A stretch of 29,530 nt of DNA from positions 1-29,530 of the forward strand of contig CAAGMZ010000001.1 in assembly GCA_900771195.1 (NCBI GenBank), given 5' to 3'. Each line of letters starts with the position of its first letter. Positions within the stretch are counted from its first letter, which is position 1. This DNA is from Lachnospiraceae bacterium. Lineage in GTDB: Bacteria > Bacillota > Clostridia > Lachnospirales > Lachnospiraceae. This document shows, one piece after another, positions 1 to 8,577 of the stretch. The position numbers were made by a program, and so were the translations under genes. The notes beneath the pieces are model-generated. The model was not told the DNA's origin. It ran no database searches and worked only from the letters and a program-made list of their open reading frames with translations.

Positions 1-36
1 ACAATGAGGAAGAAAAAGAATAAAGATAAGCAGTGA
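1..36 (+). CDS. C-terminal tail of an upstream gene (partial)
   Basis: Frame 1 runs from the window edge to a TGA at 34-36 and gives a very lysine-rich tail (TMRKKKNKDKQ). It ends 34 bases before cdaA, with a ribosome site (AGGAAAGGG, about 55-63) in between. Frame 3 also closes early (NEEEKE, stop at 19-21), so I cannot be certain which frame is real. No function can be given from eleven residues. Confidence 0.3.
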   Translation, partial: TMRKKKNKDKQ

Positions 37-70
37 ACCATAGAGGTCTGCGACAGGAAAGGGTGCGGGC

Positions 71-967
71 ATGAAAGCGATAAGCAGCTTTTTTAGTGAC
101 TATTTTTCCAATTTTTATATACCTAAGACAATTACAGTCTCTAATGTGTTAGAGATAATAATTCTTGCTGTCATTATTTATGAAATAATTGCATGGGTGA
201 AGACTACGAGGGCGTATACGCTGCTCAAAGGAATAATTGTACTTTTGTTTTTCTGGCTCATTGCATACCTGTTTAATTTCACAACGATACTGTGGATAGC
301 CGGAAAGGTCATTAATATTGCTATTATTGCGCTTGTTGTAATATTCCAGCCTGAACTGCGAAAAGCACTGGAGCAGCTGGGTCAGAAGAAGTATTTTTCC
401 AATATGCTTCCTTTCGGTGAAAAAAAGGATAAAGGTGAAAGATGCTCTGACAAGACGGTAAATGAACTTGTAAAGGCAAGCTTTGAGCTGGGGAAGACTA
501 AGACAGGGGCACTTATGGTAATAGAGCAGGACGTACTGCTTAACGATTATATCAGGACAGGAATTCCGGTTGACGGAGTTGTGACCAACCAGCTTCTTAT
601 AAATATTTTTGAGCATAATACTCCTCTACACGACGGAGCTGTAATCATACGCGGCGACAGGGTGGTTTCTGCAACCTGCTATCTTCCGCTTTCAGATAAC
701 ATGGAAATCAGCAAGGAGCTGGGCACCCGGCACAGGGCGGCGGTGGGAGTTTCCGAAGTGAGTGATTCACTGACGATAGTTGTTTCCGAGGAGACGGGAA
801 AAGTGTCGATTGCCATAGCCGGAGAGCTGTTCAGAGATGTGGACGGGGATTATCTCAGAAGCAAGCTTACATTTCTTCAGAAAAAATCTATCGATGTAAA
901 ACGCTACAAGCTTTGGAAGAAGAAAGCCAAGGAAAAAGCCGCAGAGAAGGGGGAAGGGGATAAATGA
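71..967 (+). CDS. cdaA: Diadenylate cyclase CdaA (c-di-AMP synthase)
   Basis: A membrane enzyme that condenses two ATP into cyclic di-AMP, the messenger controlling potassium/osmolyte balance and wall homeostasis in Firmicutes. The 298-residue length suits the CdaA/DacA class. Three hydrophobic segments lie in about residues 24-95, followed by a DisA_N catalytic domain. The two signature motifs are intact: Asp188-Gly-Ala (DGAVII) and Gly-Thr-Arg-His-Arg at 218-222. The C-terminus is a Lys/Glu-rich tail. The ATG follows AGGAAAGGG at about 55-63. The stop overlaps the cdaR start in an ATGA, the arrangement known for cdaA-cdaR-glmM operons. Identification is by motif and operon order. Confidence 0.96.
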   Translation: MKAISSFFSDYFSNFYIPKTITVSNVLEIIILAVIIYEIIAWVKTTRAYTLLKGIIVLLFFWLIAYLFNFTTILWIAGKVINIAIIALVVIFQPELRKALEQLGQKKYFSNMLPFGEKKDKGERCSDKTVNELVKASFELGKTKTGALMVIEQDVLLNDYIRTGIPVDGVVTNQLLINIFEHNTPLHDGAVIIRGDRVVSATCYLPLSDNMEISKELGTRHRAAVGVSEVSDSLTIVVSEETGKVSIAIAGELFRDVDGDYLRSKLTFLQKKSIDVKRYKLWKKKAKEKAAEKGEGDK

Positions 968-2334
968 AGAGCTTTAAAGAAATAAAATTCAAAGACCTTA
1001 TTTTTAATAATTTCCCCTTCAAAATACTTGCGATTATCATTGCGGTCGTCCTCTGGATTGTCATTACCAACATTGATAATCCTTCATCCAGAAAGACTTT
1101 TTCAGGGATAACGGTAAATATAAGAAACGGGGAAGCGCTTGAAGAGGTGGGATATATATATCAGGTTGAATCCGGTGGAACCATATCCATAAATGTCAAG
1201 GCACCGAGATCTGTTCTAAATGAACTCAAATCATCCGATTTTGAAGCGTATGCCGATCTTTCCGAGCGGGCATCCAACAGTGATAAGGTCAAAATACATG
1301 TTTCATGTAATAAAGTTGACGTGGAAAATCAGGTGGACATAACCAGCGTACGTCCTGAATACCTTCAGATATCCATAGACAATATGGTCAGCAAAGAAAT
1401 TCAGCTCACTCTGAATGTTACGGGTGAGCCGGAAGCCGGTTTTGTTATAGGTGATTATTATACATCACCCGGAACGATAAGGGTTTCAGGCGCTGCCAGC
1501 GTGGTTGATGACATAGTTGCAGCAGGAGTTTACTATAATGTTGACAACATGAAGGCCAATGTAGATGATGTTGTTGTGCCTGTTTTCTATGATGCTTCAG
1601 GCAATGAGGTGAATGTTGACAAACTGGAGCTCAGCCGGAGTGACGTAAAGATTCACATAGACATTCTGCCTACAAAGTGGGTTCCTGTTCATTATGCTGT
1701 AACGGGAGAAGCAGCTGAAGGATATCAGATTACAGGGTATTCAGCTAATATGGAATCGGTAAATATTGCTGCCGCAAGAGAGAATCTTGATAATCTTTCA
1801 TCCATTGACATACCTGCCGGAACTGTTGATTTTTCGGGTCTGTCTGAAAATAAAGTATTTGAAGTGGCACTTGCATCATATCTGCCTGCGGGTTACAGAA
1901 TCGTTTCGTCTGAAAGCATTCTGAGAGTCAGCGCGGAGGTTGAGAAGAATGTGGATAAAGAGATAGAGCTCAGTATGGATGATATTAAGGTCAATAACCT
2001 TGGCAGAGAGCTTGAATGCGCACTTGAAAATACAGCAGGAGGAGATATTGTCAAGGTGAAGATACGAGGCATACAGTCAAAGCTCGATGCTGTGGATGCA
2101 AAGACATTAGGTGCCAATATCAGCCTTGAGGGCAGAAAAAAAGGATCTTATGTTGTGACGATTAATTTTGCCGGACACGGTGATTACGAAATCGTGGGAA
2201 ATTATTATGTCAACGCAATTCTGGCAGAAACAGAGACCGAAACCGAACCGGATGAAACCGGCAGCAATGCCCAGACTGAAGGTCAGACCGAATCAGAGGA
2301 AGAATCCGAGACGGTAATGCATGACGAACGATAA
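964..2334 (+). CDS. cdaR: CdaA regulator CdaR (YbbR-repeat protein)
   Basis: A membrane-anchored extracytoplasmic protein that modulates CdaA activity in characterised Firmicutes. One N-terminal membrane segment (about residues 17-37, FPFKILAIIIAVVLWIVI) is followed by a long beta-rich region with about four YbbR-type repeats, each with the pattern of a hydrophobic strand, a V-x-G or G-Y turn and a V-x-I strand. The last 30 residues are Glu/Thr-rich and look disordered. At 456 residues it is in the normal range. Translation is probably coupled to cdaA through the 4-base overlap. The gene is followed 28 bases later by glmM. Confidence 0.93.
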   Translation: MKSFKEIKFKDLIFNNFPFKILAIIIAVVLWIVITNIDNPSSRKTFSGITVNIRNGEALEEVGYIYQVESGGTISINVKAPRSVLNELKSSDFEAYADLSERASNSDKVKIHVSCNKVDVENQVDITSVRPEYLQISIDNMVSKEIQLTLNVTGEPEAGFVIGDYYTSPGTIRVSGAASVVDDIVAAGVYYNVDNMKANVDDVVVPVFYDASGNEVNVDKLELSRSDVKIHIDILPTKWVPVHYAVTGEAAEGYQITGYSANMESVNIAAARENLDNLSSIDIPAGTVDFSGLSENKVFEVALASYLPAGYRIVSSESILRVSAEVEKNVDKEIELSMDDIKVNNLGRELECALENTAGGDIVKVKIRGIQSKLDAVDAKTLGANISLEGRKKGSYVVTINFAGHGDYEIVGNYYVNAILAETETETEPDETGSNAQTEGQTESEEESETVMHDER

Positions 2335-2362
2335 TATCATAATTTGATTGGAGAATTCTAAA

Positions 2363-3721
2363 ATGGCGAGGATATTTGGAACAGACGGAGTAAGAGGAGT
2401 AGCAAATAAGGAGCTTACAGTTGAACTTGCGATGAACCTGGGAAAGGCCGGAGCATATGTTCTGACAAAAGCAAATTCCCACAAACCTACGCTGCTTGTA
2501 GGATGCGATACCAGAATATCAGGAGAAATGCTTGCAAATGCGCTGATGGCAGGAATTTGCTCGGTTGGCGCGGATGCAGTTTATGCAGGGGTGATACCTA
2601 CTCCTGCTGTTGCCTATCTTACAAGACATTACGGATATGATGCCGGTGTTGTTATTTCTGCATCGCATAATCCTGCCGAATATAACGGAATTAAGTTTTT
2701 TAACGGCACCGGATATAAGCTGTCAGATCTTCTGGAGGATGAGATAGAAGAGACAATGAGGATGAATTCAGCTGAGCTTCCCATGCCTCTCGGCGATTAT
2801 GTGGGAAGAATTACATATAAGGATGACGCAAGGGATGACTATGTTGACTTTGTAAAAAATCTCATCGATCTGGATTTGTCGGGTCTTAAGATAGTTGTTG
2901 ATACCGCAGAGGGAGCTTCACATTATACCGCTCCCAGGACACTTGGTCTCCTTGGAGCCAATCTTGTGGTAATCCACAATAACCCTGACGGAACCAACAT
3001 TAACCAAAAATGCGGTTCGACACACATGGAAGAATTAAGAGAGCGTGTGCTTGCAGAAAAAGCTGATCTGGGAATTGCGTTTGACGGTGATGCCGACAGA
3101 ATGCTGGCGGTTGATGAAAAAGGAAATATGGTTGACGGAGACCAGATTATGGCCATCTGCGGACTTTATATGAAGCAGCACGGAAAGCTCAAACAGGACA
3201 CTATAACGGCAACGGTTATGAGCAATCTTGGTTTTTTCCAGATGGGAGTCCGTGAGGGAATCAATATTGAGCAGACTAAAGTTGGAGACAGATATGTACT
3301 TGAAAGGATGCTTGAGAAGGGCTATAATCTTGGCGGAGAACAGTCGGGTCATGTAATTTTTCTGGATGAAAACACCACGGGAGATGGCCTTATAAGTGCA
3401 ATTCACCTTCTTGAGGTAATGACAGGAACCGGGAAAAAGCTTTCGGAACTTGCATCTGTCATGAAAGTGCTTCCCCAGGCGCTTGTAAATGCACACGTTC
3501 CCAATATCCGCAAGGAATATTATAAGGACAATAAGGTCATTGCCAAGGCAATAACCGACCTTGAGAATAAGTTTGCCGGTGCCGGAAGGGTACTTATAAG
3601 ACCGTCCGGAACAGAGCCGCTTATTCGTGTTATGATAGAAGGCAATGACCAGGACTTTATCCAGAAAGAAGCAGAAGCATTGGCACGCATCATTGAAGAC
3701 AATATAGGTGAACAGATTTGA
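2363..3721 (+). CDS. glmM: Phosphoglucosamine mutase GlmM
   Basis: Interconverts glucosamine-6-phosphate and glucosamine-1-phosphate, the step feeding UDP-GlcNAc and peptidoglycan synthesis in the cytoplasm. It opens with the family signature MARIFGTDGVRG. The phosphoserine loop is SASHNP with Ser101, the Mg-binding loop is DGDADR at 241-246, the sugar loop is GEQSGH at 325-330 and the phosphate loop is RPSGTEP at 413-419. All key residues are present, and the length of 452 is standard. An in-frame TTG at 2348 would add five residues, but it overlaps the ribosome site (TTGGAG, 2348-2353), so the ATG at 2363 is chosen. Third gene of the cdaA-cdaR-glmM operon. Confidence 0.97.
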   Translation: MARIFGTDGVRGVANKELTVELAMNLGKAGAYVLTKANSHKPTLLVGCDTRISGEMLANALMAGICSVGADAVYAGVIPTPAVAYLTRHYGYDAGVVISASHNPAEYNGIKFFNGTGYKLSDLLEDEIEETMRMNSAELPMPLGDYVGRITYKDDARDDYVDFVKNLIDLDLSGLKIVVDTAEGASHYTAPRTLGLLGANLVVIHNNPDGTNINQKCGSTHMEELRERVLAEKADLGIAFDGDADRMLAVDEKGNMVDGDQIMAICGLYMKQHGKLKQDTITATVMSNLGFFQMGVREGINIEQTKVGDRYVLERMLEKGYNLGGEQSGHVIFLDENTTGDGLISAIHLLEVMTGTGKKLSELASVMKVLPQALVNAHVPNIRKEYYKDNKVIAKAITDLENKFAGAGRVLIRPSGTEPLIRVMIEGNDQDFIQKEAEALARIIEDNIGEQI

Positions 3722-3734
3722 GAGGAAAGTAGCA

Positions 3735-4973
3735 ATGTCTAAGTATAAAGATTTTGATGATGATTATGAATACGAGGATGAAGACGATTACGAGTATGAA
3801 CCGTTAAAGAAAAAGAAGCGCGAACCGGCTCCGGCGCCACGCAGCAAACAGAAAAAAAGCGACAGTAAAGAGCCTTTGGAAAAGAAAAAAAAGAAAAAAA
3901 TGAAGCGCAGCACCATGGTGATTATTCTGGTGCTTGAAGTTGTTGTGCTTTTAATTCTTCTGCTGGTGTGGTATATAGTCAACAAAATGAACCTGATCCA
4001 ATATAACCCCATCGACAGAGATGTGATTCAGGTGAACCCCGATATAGATACGGACACCAAGGAAGTGTTGGAAGGATATACCAATATTCTTCTTCTTGGA
4101 ACAGACTCAAGGGATAACAGCCAGATATCGGCAGATAAATGGGAAAACCACACTGATTCCATAATAGTGGCAAGTATTAACAACAAGACCAAAGAAGTAA
4201 GACTTATGTCAGTATACCGTGATACTATTTTAAAGATTACAGACCCCTCGGGAGCAAGTGCAGTCAGATATGACAAGGCAACAGAGGCAGGCTGGTATTA
4301 TGGAATTGAGTCTACCGTAAATATGGTGAATACCAATCTTGATTTGGATATACAGGACTATGTAATGGTCAATTGGAATGCCATGATTGATATAGTCGAC
4401 GCAGTAGGCGGAATAGACATAGAAATCGATGGCGTAGAGCAATACTGGATAAATTGGTACCTTACCGAGACAGGTCCAAGCACGGGACGTGAATATACAA
4501 ATGTTGAACAGACCGGACTTGTCCATCTCGACGGAATACAGGCAACATGCTACTGCCGTATCAGGTACGGCGGAGGAGATGATTACCGCAGGACCGAGAG
4601 GCAGCGCACAGTCATCGGCAAAGTGCTTGAGAAAGCCAAGCATATGGACATAAGCCAGATTGATAAAGCAGTAACATCAATTTTCCAGAATATTTCAACA
4701 AGCCTTGACATGAGTCAGATACTTGACCTTGTAAAGGATGTCGGGCAGTATAACATTGTGGAAACAACAGGTTTTCCGTTTGAAAAACACACAGACCCGA
4801 GCATCGTTGTGTACAATGAAGGTTCGATGACGACAGATATGGTAATACCAATAAATCTTGCCAACAATGTTGCGCAGGCCCATAAGTTCCTTTTCGGTGT
4901 TGAGACATATGTTCCATCGTTAACGGTTCAGGAAATAAGTAATAAAATTGTAGAACTTACAGGTATTCAATAA
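3735..4973 (+). CDS. LytR-CpsA-Psr (LCP) family membrane protein
   Basis: LCP enzymes transfer lipid-linked anionic polymers such as teichoic acid or capsule onto peptidoglycan at the outer membrane face. The 412 residues comprise a strongly acidic Asp/Glu/Tyr head (about 5-23), a Lys-rich stretch (about 24-58), one membrane helix (about 61-82) and an extracellular LCP domain. Visible LCP motifs are GTDSRD (122-127), HTDSIIVASIN, SVYRDT, a DYVMVNW...VGGIDIEI core and the Arg-rich RTERQRTVI. An upstream in-frame GTG (3708) lies inside glmM; the ATG at 3735 has GAGAGGAAAG just before it. It sits 13 bases behind glmM, so it is probably co-transcribed. The exact polymer cannot be deduced. Confidence 0.9.
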   Translation: MSKYKDFDDDYEYEDEDDYEYEPLKKKKREPAPAPRSKQKKSDSKEPLEKKKKKKMKRSTMVIILVLEVVVLLILLLVWYIVNKMNLIQYNPIDRDVIQVNPDIDTDTKEVLEGYTNILLLGTDSRDNSQISADKWENHTDSIIVASINNKTKEVRLMSVYRDTILKITDPSGASAVRYDKATEAGWYYGIESTVNMVNTNLDLDIQDYVMVNWNAMIDIVDAVGGIDIEIDGVEQYWINWYLTETGPSTGREYTNVEQTGLVHLDGIQATCYCRIRYGGGDDYRRTERQRTVIGKVLEKAKHMDISQIDKAVTSIFQNISTSLDMSQILDLVKDVGQYNIVETTGFPFEKHTDPSIVVYNEGSMTTDMVIPINLANNVAQAHKFLFGVETYVPSLTVQEISNKIVELTGIQ

Positions 4974-4986
4974 GGCGAATTTAATA

Positions 4987-5015
4987 ATGACAACGCCTTG
5001 AAAATGTGGTATTAT
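4987..5015 (+). promoter_or_regulatory. SigA-type promoter for the phosphoglucomutase gene
   Basis: ATGACA at 4987-4992, a 17-base spacer, then TATTAT at 5010-5015. It lies 51 bases ahead of the phosphoglucomutase ATG. The match is five of six at each box. No strong terminator separates it from the LCP gene, so some read-through from the upstream operon is possible. Confidence 0.5.
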
Positions 5016-5065
5016 ATGGACGGGTGTTTAGAGCCTAATATGTCCAATGAAAGGAAGATAAAAGC

Positions 5066-6790
5066 ATGTCATATCAGGATAAGTACAAGAGCTGGTGCAC
5101 CAATCCTTATTTTTCAGAGGAAACACGTGCAGAGTTAAAGTCGATTGAGGGAAATGAGAAGGAAATCGAGGACAGATTCTATAAGGACCTTGAATTTGGT
5201 ACCGGAGGACTCCGCGGGGTTATCGGAAACGGAACCAACAGAATGAATATTTACACGGTAAGAAAAGCAACACAGGGGCTTGCTAATTTTATTATAAAAG
5301 AGGGAGCTCAGGACCGAGGCGTTGCAATAGCTTTCGATTCAAGAAGAATGTCTCCTGAATTTGCAGATGAAGCAGCACTTTGCCTCAATGCCAATGGAAT
5401 CAAGGCTTATGTGTTCCCTTCACTCAGACCTACACCGGAGCTTTCTTTTGCATTGAGAGACCTCCACTGCATAGCGGGAATCGTTGTGACGGCGAGCCAC
5501 AATCCGCCTGAATACAATGGTTATAAGGTATATTGGGAAGACGGCGCACAGATTACGCCACCCAAGGATACAGAGATAATTACAGAAGTTAATGCTATCA
5601 CAGATTACAATACCGTTAAGACAATGGATAAGGATGAAGCTGTAAATAAGGGACTTTACAATGTTATCGGTTCTGACCTTGATGACAGATATATTGCAGC
5701 TCTCAAAAAACAGGTCATCAATCCTGATGTCATTAAGGAGATGGGTGACAGCCTTGTGGCTGTTTACACACCTTTACACGGAACAGGAAACATTCCTGCA
5801 AGACGTGTGCTCAAGGAAGTAGGATTTAATCACATTATTGTTGTTCCCGAGCAGGAGAAGCCGGATGGCAACTTCCCTACGGTAAGCTATCCTAATCCCG
5901 AGGATCCCAAAGCATTTAAGCTTGCACTGGAGCTCGGAAAGAAGGAAAATGCAGACCTTGTTCTTGCAACAGATCCCGATGCAGACCGTCTCGGCGTGTA
6001 TGCCAAGGATTCCAAGACAGGCGAGTATATGTCATTTACGGGAAATATGTCCGGAATGCTTATTGCTGAGTACATCCTTTCACAGAAGAAAGAAAAAGGA
6101 CTTATTCCTGACAACGGAGCGCTTGTAACCACGATTGTTTCAACCAATCTTGCCAAGGCAATAGCTGCTGAGTACAATCTTAAATTTATTGAGGTTCTTA
6201 CTGGCTTTAAGTACATCGGAGAGCAGATAAAGTTCTTTGAGCAGCAGAATACTTATGAGTATGTGTTTGGATTTGAGGAGAGCTACGGATGCCTTGTCGG
6301 AACACATGCAAGGGATAAGGATGCCATTGTTGCGGTACTTATGCTTTGTGAGGCAGCTGCTTACTACAAGAAGCAGGGACTCACGCTCTGGGATCAGATG
6401 CTCAATATCTATGAGAAGTACGGATATTATAAGGAGACTCTCGTTTCTCTGGAGAAAAAGGGTGTTACCGGCGTGGCAGAGATTAAGGCTATGCTTGAGA
6501 AGCTTAGAAATAATCCTCCCAAGGAAGTTGGCGGATACAAGGTAGAGGCTTTCAGGGATTATGAGAAGGATGTTGTTGTTTACGCTGATGGCACCACAGG
6601 CAAAACAGGGCTTCCCAAGTCCAATGTTCTGTATTTTGAGCTTGAAGACAATGCATGGTGCTGTGCAAGACCTTCAGGAACAGAGCCTAAGGTTAAGTTT
6701 TACATGGGCGTGAAGGGCAGCAGCTTCGATGATGCACAGAAGAAGCTCGACAACCTTAAAGAAGATATGATGAATATCGTAGAAGGCTGA
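5066..6790 (+). CDS. pgcA: Alpha-phosphoglucomutase / phosphomannomutase (PgcA type)
   Basis: Interconverts glucose-6-phosphate and glucose-1-phosphate, supplying UDP-glucose for glycolipids, wall polymers and glycogen. 574 residues, the length of the Bacillus PgcA-type enzyme. Visible motifs are the N-terminal FGTGGLRGVIGNGTNRMN, the phosphoserine loop TASHNP with Ser144, the metal loop DPDADR at 303-308, the sugar-loop motif GFEESYG and the C-terminal phosphate loop RPSGTEPKVKFYM. The ATG follows AAAGGAAG. It stands alone with its own promoter and terminator. Glucose versus mannose preference cannot be read from sequence, so the symbol is a family assignment. Confidence 0.92.
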   Translation: MSYQDKYKSWCTNPYFSEETRAELKSIEGNEKEIEDRFYKDLEFGTGGLRGVIGNGTNRMNIYTVRKATQGLANFIIKEGAQDRGVAIAFDSRRMSPEFADEAALCLNANGIKAYVFPSLRPTPELSFALRDLHCIAGIVVTASHNPPEYNGYKVYWEDGAQITPPKDTEIITEVNAITDYNTVKTMDKDEAVNKGLYNVIGSDLDDRYIAALKKQVINPDVIKEMGDSLVAVYTPLHGTGNIPARRVLKEVGFNHIIVVPEQEKPDGNFPTVSYPNPEDPKAFKLALELGKKENADLVLATDPDADRLGVYAKDSKTGEYMSFTGNMSGMLIAEYILSQKKEKGLIPDNGALVTTIVSTNLAKAIAAEYNLKFIEVLTGFKYIGEQIKFFEQQNTYEYVFGFEESYGCLVGTHARDKDAIVAVLMLCEAAAYYKKQGLTLWDQMLNIYEKYGYYKETLVSLEKKGVTGVAEIKAMLEKLRNNPPKEVGGYKVEAFRDYEKDVVVYADGTTGKTGLPKSNVLYFELEDNAWCCARPSGTEPKVKFYMGVKGSSFDDAQKKLDNLKEDMMNIVEG

Positions 6791-6815
6791 TTTGCCGTTA
6801 TATCAGATGATTTTG

Positions 6816-6858
6816 ACCGGCAGGCAACGAAACGGTTGGTTCGGAGCCTGTCGGTTTT
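6816..6858 (+). terminator. Rho-independent terminator after phosphoglucomutase
   Basis: The arms ACCGGCAGGC (6816-6825) and GCCTGTCGGT (6846-6855) form a 10-bp stem with one G-U pair. A short T run (6855-6858) follows. It begins 26 bases after the stop codon. Confidence 0.75.
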
Positions 6859-6966
6859 GTGTAATAACATTTCACATTCTTTTGTAAATTACGACACAAA
6901 AAAAACACAAATAGGATATATACTCATCGATATAAAATAAAAATTGAGGCAAAGGAGTAATGACCT

Positions 6967-8370
6967 ATGTATGATGATATGAACAACAATGACGGATACA
7001 ATAATTATAGCAATAGTGGCTACAATAACAGCAGCTACAGTACCGGTGGGTATGGCAGTGAACAATCGCCTTATGACAGACCGCTCACCAGGAAGGCACA
7101 GAGAGCTATGAAGAAGGTACAGAAGCTTGACCGGAAAAGAGCTCAGGGGAACGGCGGCAGAAAGGGCATGAACCGATTTGCAAAAGGCGTAATAGCAGTC
7201 GCATGTGCGGTTGTACTTGGTGCAATAGCAGGTGTTACATGTTACGGTGTCAGTTATGCGGGTTATACACTGTTCCCTATTAAGGATGAAGCCAAGCAGG
7301 CACTAAACGATGCTTCCGATCACATGACTCAGGTAAGCAGTCCCACAGCTACAGTAAATAAAAATATTAATGCAACAGTGTATGATGTATCAGATATAGT
7401 GGAAAGCGTTATTTCGTCAGTTGTAGCTATCAACGGAAAATATACCGAAGAGGTCAATTACGGCTTCTGGGGCAGCCAGACATACCAGTCAACCGTCAGC
7501 GGCTCAGGAATAATTATCGGCGAGACGGATACAGAAGTGCTTGTTGTGACAAATATGCATGTTATTGACGGCGTGGATAATCTTGCCGTTACGCTTTATG
7601 ACGGTAATGAAATACCTGCAGCAGTAAAGGGAAGTAAGAGCAGCTATGATTTGGCCGTACTTTCACTTAAGCTCTCAGATATACCTGATGATGCCAACTA
7701 TTCAATAGCAACTCTTGGAAACTCATCGGAAATCAGAGTCGGTGAGGCAGCAATCGCAGTCGGTAACTCAATGGGATACGGTATTTCGGTTACAACAGGA
7801 TGCATAAGTGCTCTCAATAAGACAGTTACAGTTGATAACACAGAGTACAAGGACCTTATCCAGACAGATGCAGCCATTAACCCGGGCAACAGCGGAGGCG
7901 CTCTTTTCAATGCGCAGGGCGAAGTAATCGGAATTAATTCCGTTAAGATGAAGGAAACGGGCGTTGAAGGAATGGGATATGCAATTTCGATTTCTTCAGT
8001 CAAGGATATAATAGATGACCTTTCAATCATGGAGACCAAGGAAAAGCTCTCTGATGACGAGCGCGGATATCTGGGAATAACAGGTGTCAGCATCACTGAG
8101 GACATATCAAAGACATACGGTCAGCCGGTAGGTGTTGCAGTCCGCTCAGTGTCTAAGGATTCTGCAGCTGAGAAGGCAGGAATCGTTAAGAATGACATAA
8201 TAGTTTCTTTTGACGGGGAGGCTGTATCCACCATTGATGAACTGGTTTCAATGATGTCGTATTACCCGCAGGGCCAAACTGTAGAGGTTGAGTTTTACCG
8301 CATGAATACGGCCGGTGATTACGAAAAACAGAGTGTAGAGGTTACATTGACCGAGAAACCTGAAGGTTAA
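6967..8370 (+). CDS. HtrA/DegP-like membrane-anchored serine protease with PDZ domain
   Basis: A surface protease and chaperone that degrades misfolded exported proteins. The 467 residues comprise an Asn/Tyr/Gly/Ser-rich cytoplasmic head (1-36), a basic stretch, one membrane helix (about 72-92), a trypsin-fold domain (about 130-345) and one C-terminal PDZ domain (about 365-460, starting near YLGITGVSI). The catalytic triad is His198 (TNMHVIDG), Asp228 (SYDLAVL) and Ser309 (NPGNSGGALFN), all intact. AAAGGAG at 6951-6957 sets the ATG at 6967; the nearer ATG at 6960 closes after four codons. Single gene between two terminators. The head is low complexity and probably disordered. Confidence 0.93.
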   Translation: MYDDMNNNDGYNNYSNSGYNNSSYSTGGYGSEQSPYDRPLTRKAQRAMKKVQKLDRKRAQGNGGRKGMNRFAKGVIAVACAVVLGAIAGVTCYGVSYAGYTLFPIKDEAKQALNDASDHMTQVSSPTATVNKNINATVYDVSDIVESVISSVVAINGKYTEEVNYGFWGSQTYQSTVSGSGIIIGETDTEVLVVTNMHVIDGVDNLAVTLYDGNEIPAAVKGSKSSYDLAVLSLKLSDIPDDANYSIATLGNSSEIRVGEAAIAVGNSMGYGISVTTGCISALNKTVTVDNTEYKDLIQTDAAINPGNSGGALFNAQGEVIGINSVKMKETGVEGMGYAISISSVKDIIDDLSIMETKEKLSDDERGYLGITGVSITEDISKTYGQPVGVAVRSVSKDSAAEKAGIVKNDIIVSFDGEAVSTIDELVSMMSYYPQGQTVEVEFYRMNTAGDYEKQSVEVTLTEKPEG

Positions 8371-8372
8371 AA

Positions 8373-8396
8373 GACTGTAAATAATCATTTCACAGC
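8373..8396. repeat. Short member of a CTGTAAAAT palindrome family
   Basis: The segment around CTGTAAAT (8375-8382) and ATTTCACAG (8387-8395) is a near-palindrome starting 3 bases after the htrA stop codon. Its right part closely matches the right arm of the large palindrome behind the macro-domain gene (21472-21490), with about 17 of 19 positions identical. It looks like a compact or collapsed copy of the same repeat. Confidence 0.5.
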
Positions 8397-8412
8397 TATA
8401 TAGACAAAATTT

Positions 8413-8450
8413 GGAATCTTTGCGGCAGAGGCTGCAGAGATTCCTTTTTT
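8413..8450 (+). terminator. Rho-independent terminator after htrA
   Basis: The arms GGAATCT (8413-8419) and AGATTCC (8438-8444) pair perfectly and are extended by inner TGC/GCA pairing. Six T residues follow at 8445-8450. Confidence 0.85.
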
Positions 8451-8517
8451 CATGGCTTTTCATTATAATTTGATATTCTGTGTCTGATTGCCCGATTACA
8501 CATTTACAGCCCATTAC

Positions 8518-8546
8518 TTGAATACCGCGCAGGTTTGTGCTACAAT
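8518..8546 (+). promoter_or_regulatory. SigA-type promoter for clpX
   Basis: TTGAAT at 8518-8523, a 17-base spacer, then TACAAT at 8541-8546, preceded by TGC to give an extended -10. It leaves a leader of about 25 bases before the clpX start. No CtsR-like heptad repeats are evident here. Confidence 0.65.
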
Positions 8547-8577
8547 GGGCGTACACATTCAGAGAGGATAAGGTTTT

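Noticed and set aside
4973..5000. AAGGCG / CGCCTT inverted repeat after the LCP gene as a terminator
   Set aside because: Only 6 bp, with a 16-base loop and no T run, and it overlaps the better promoter call.
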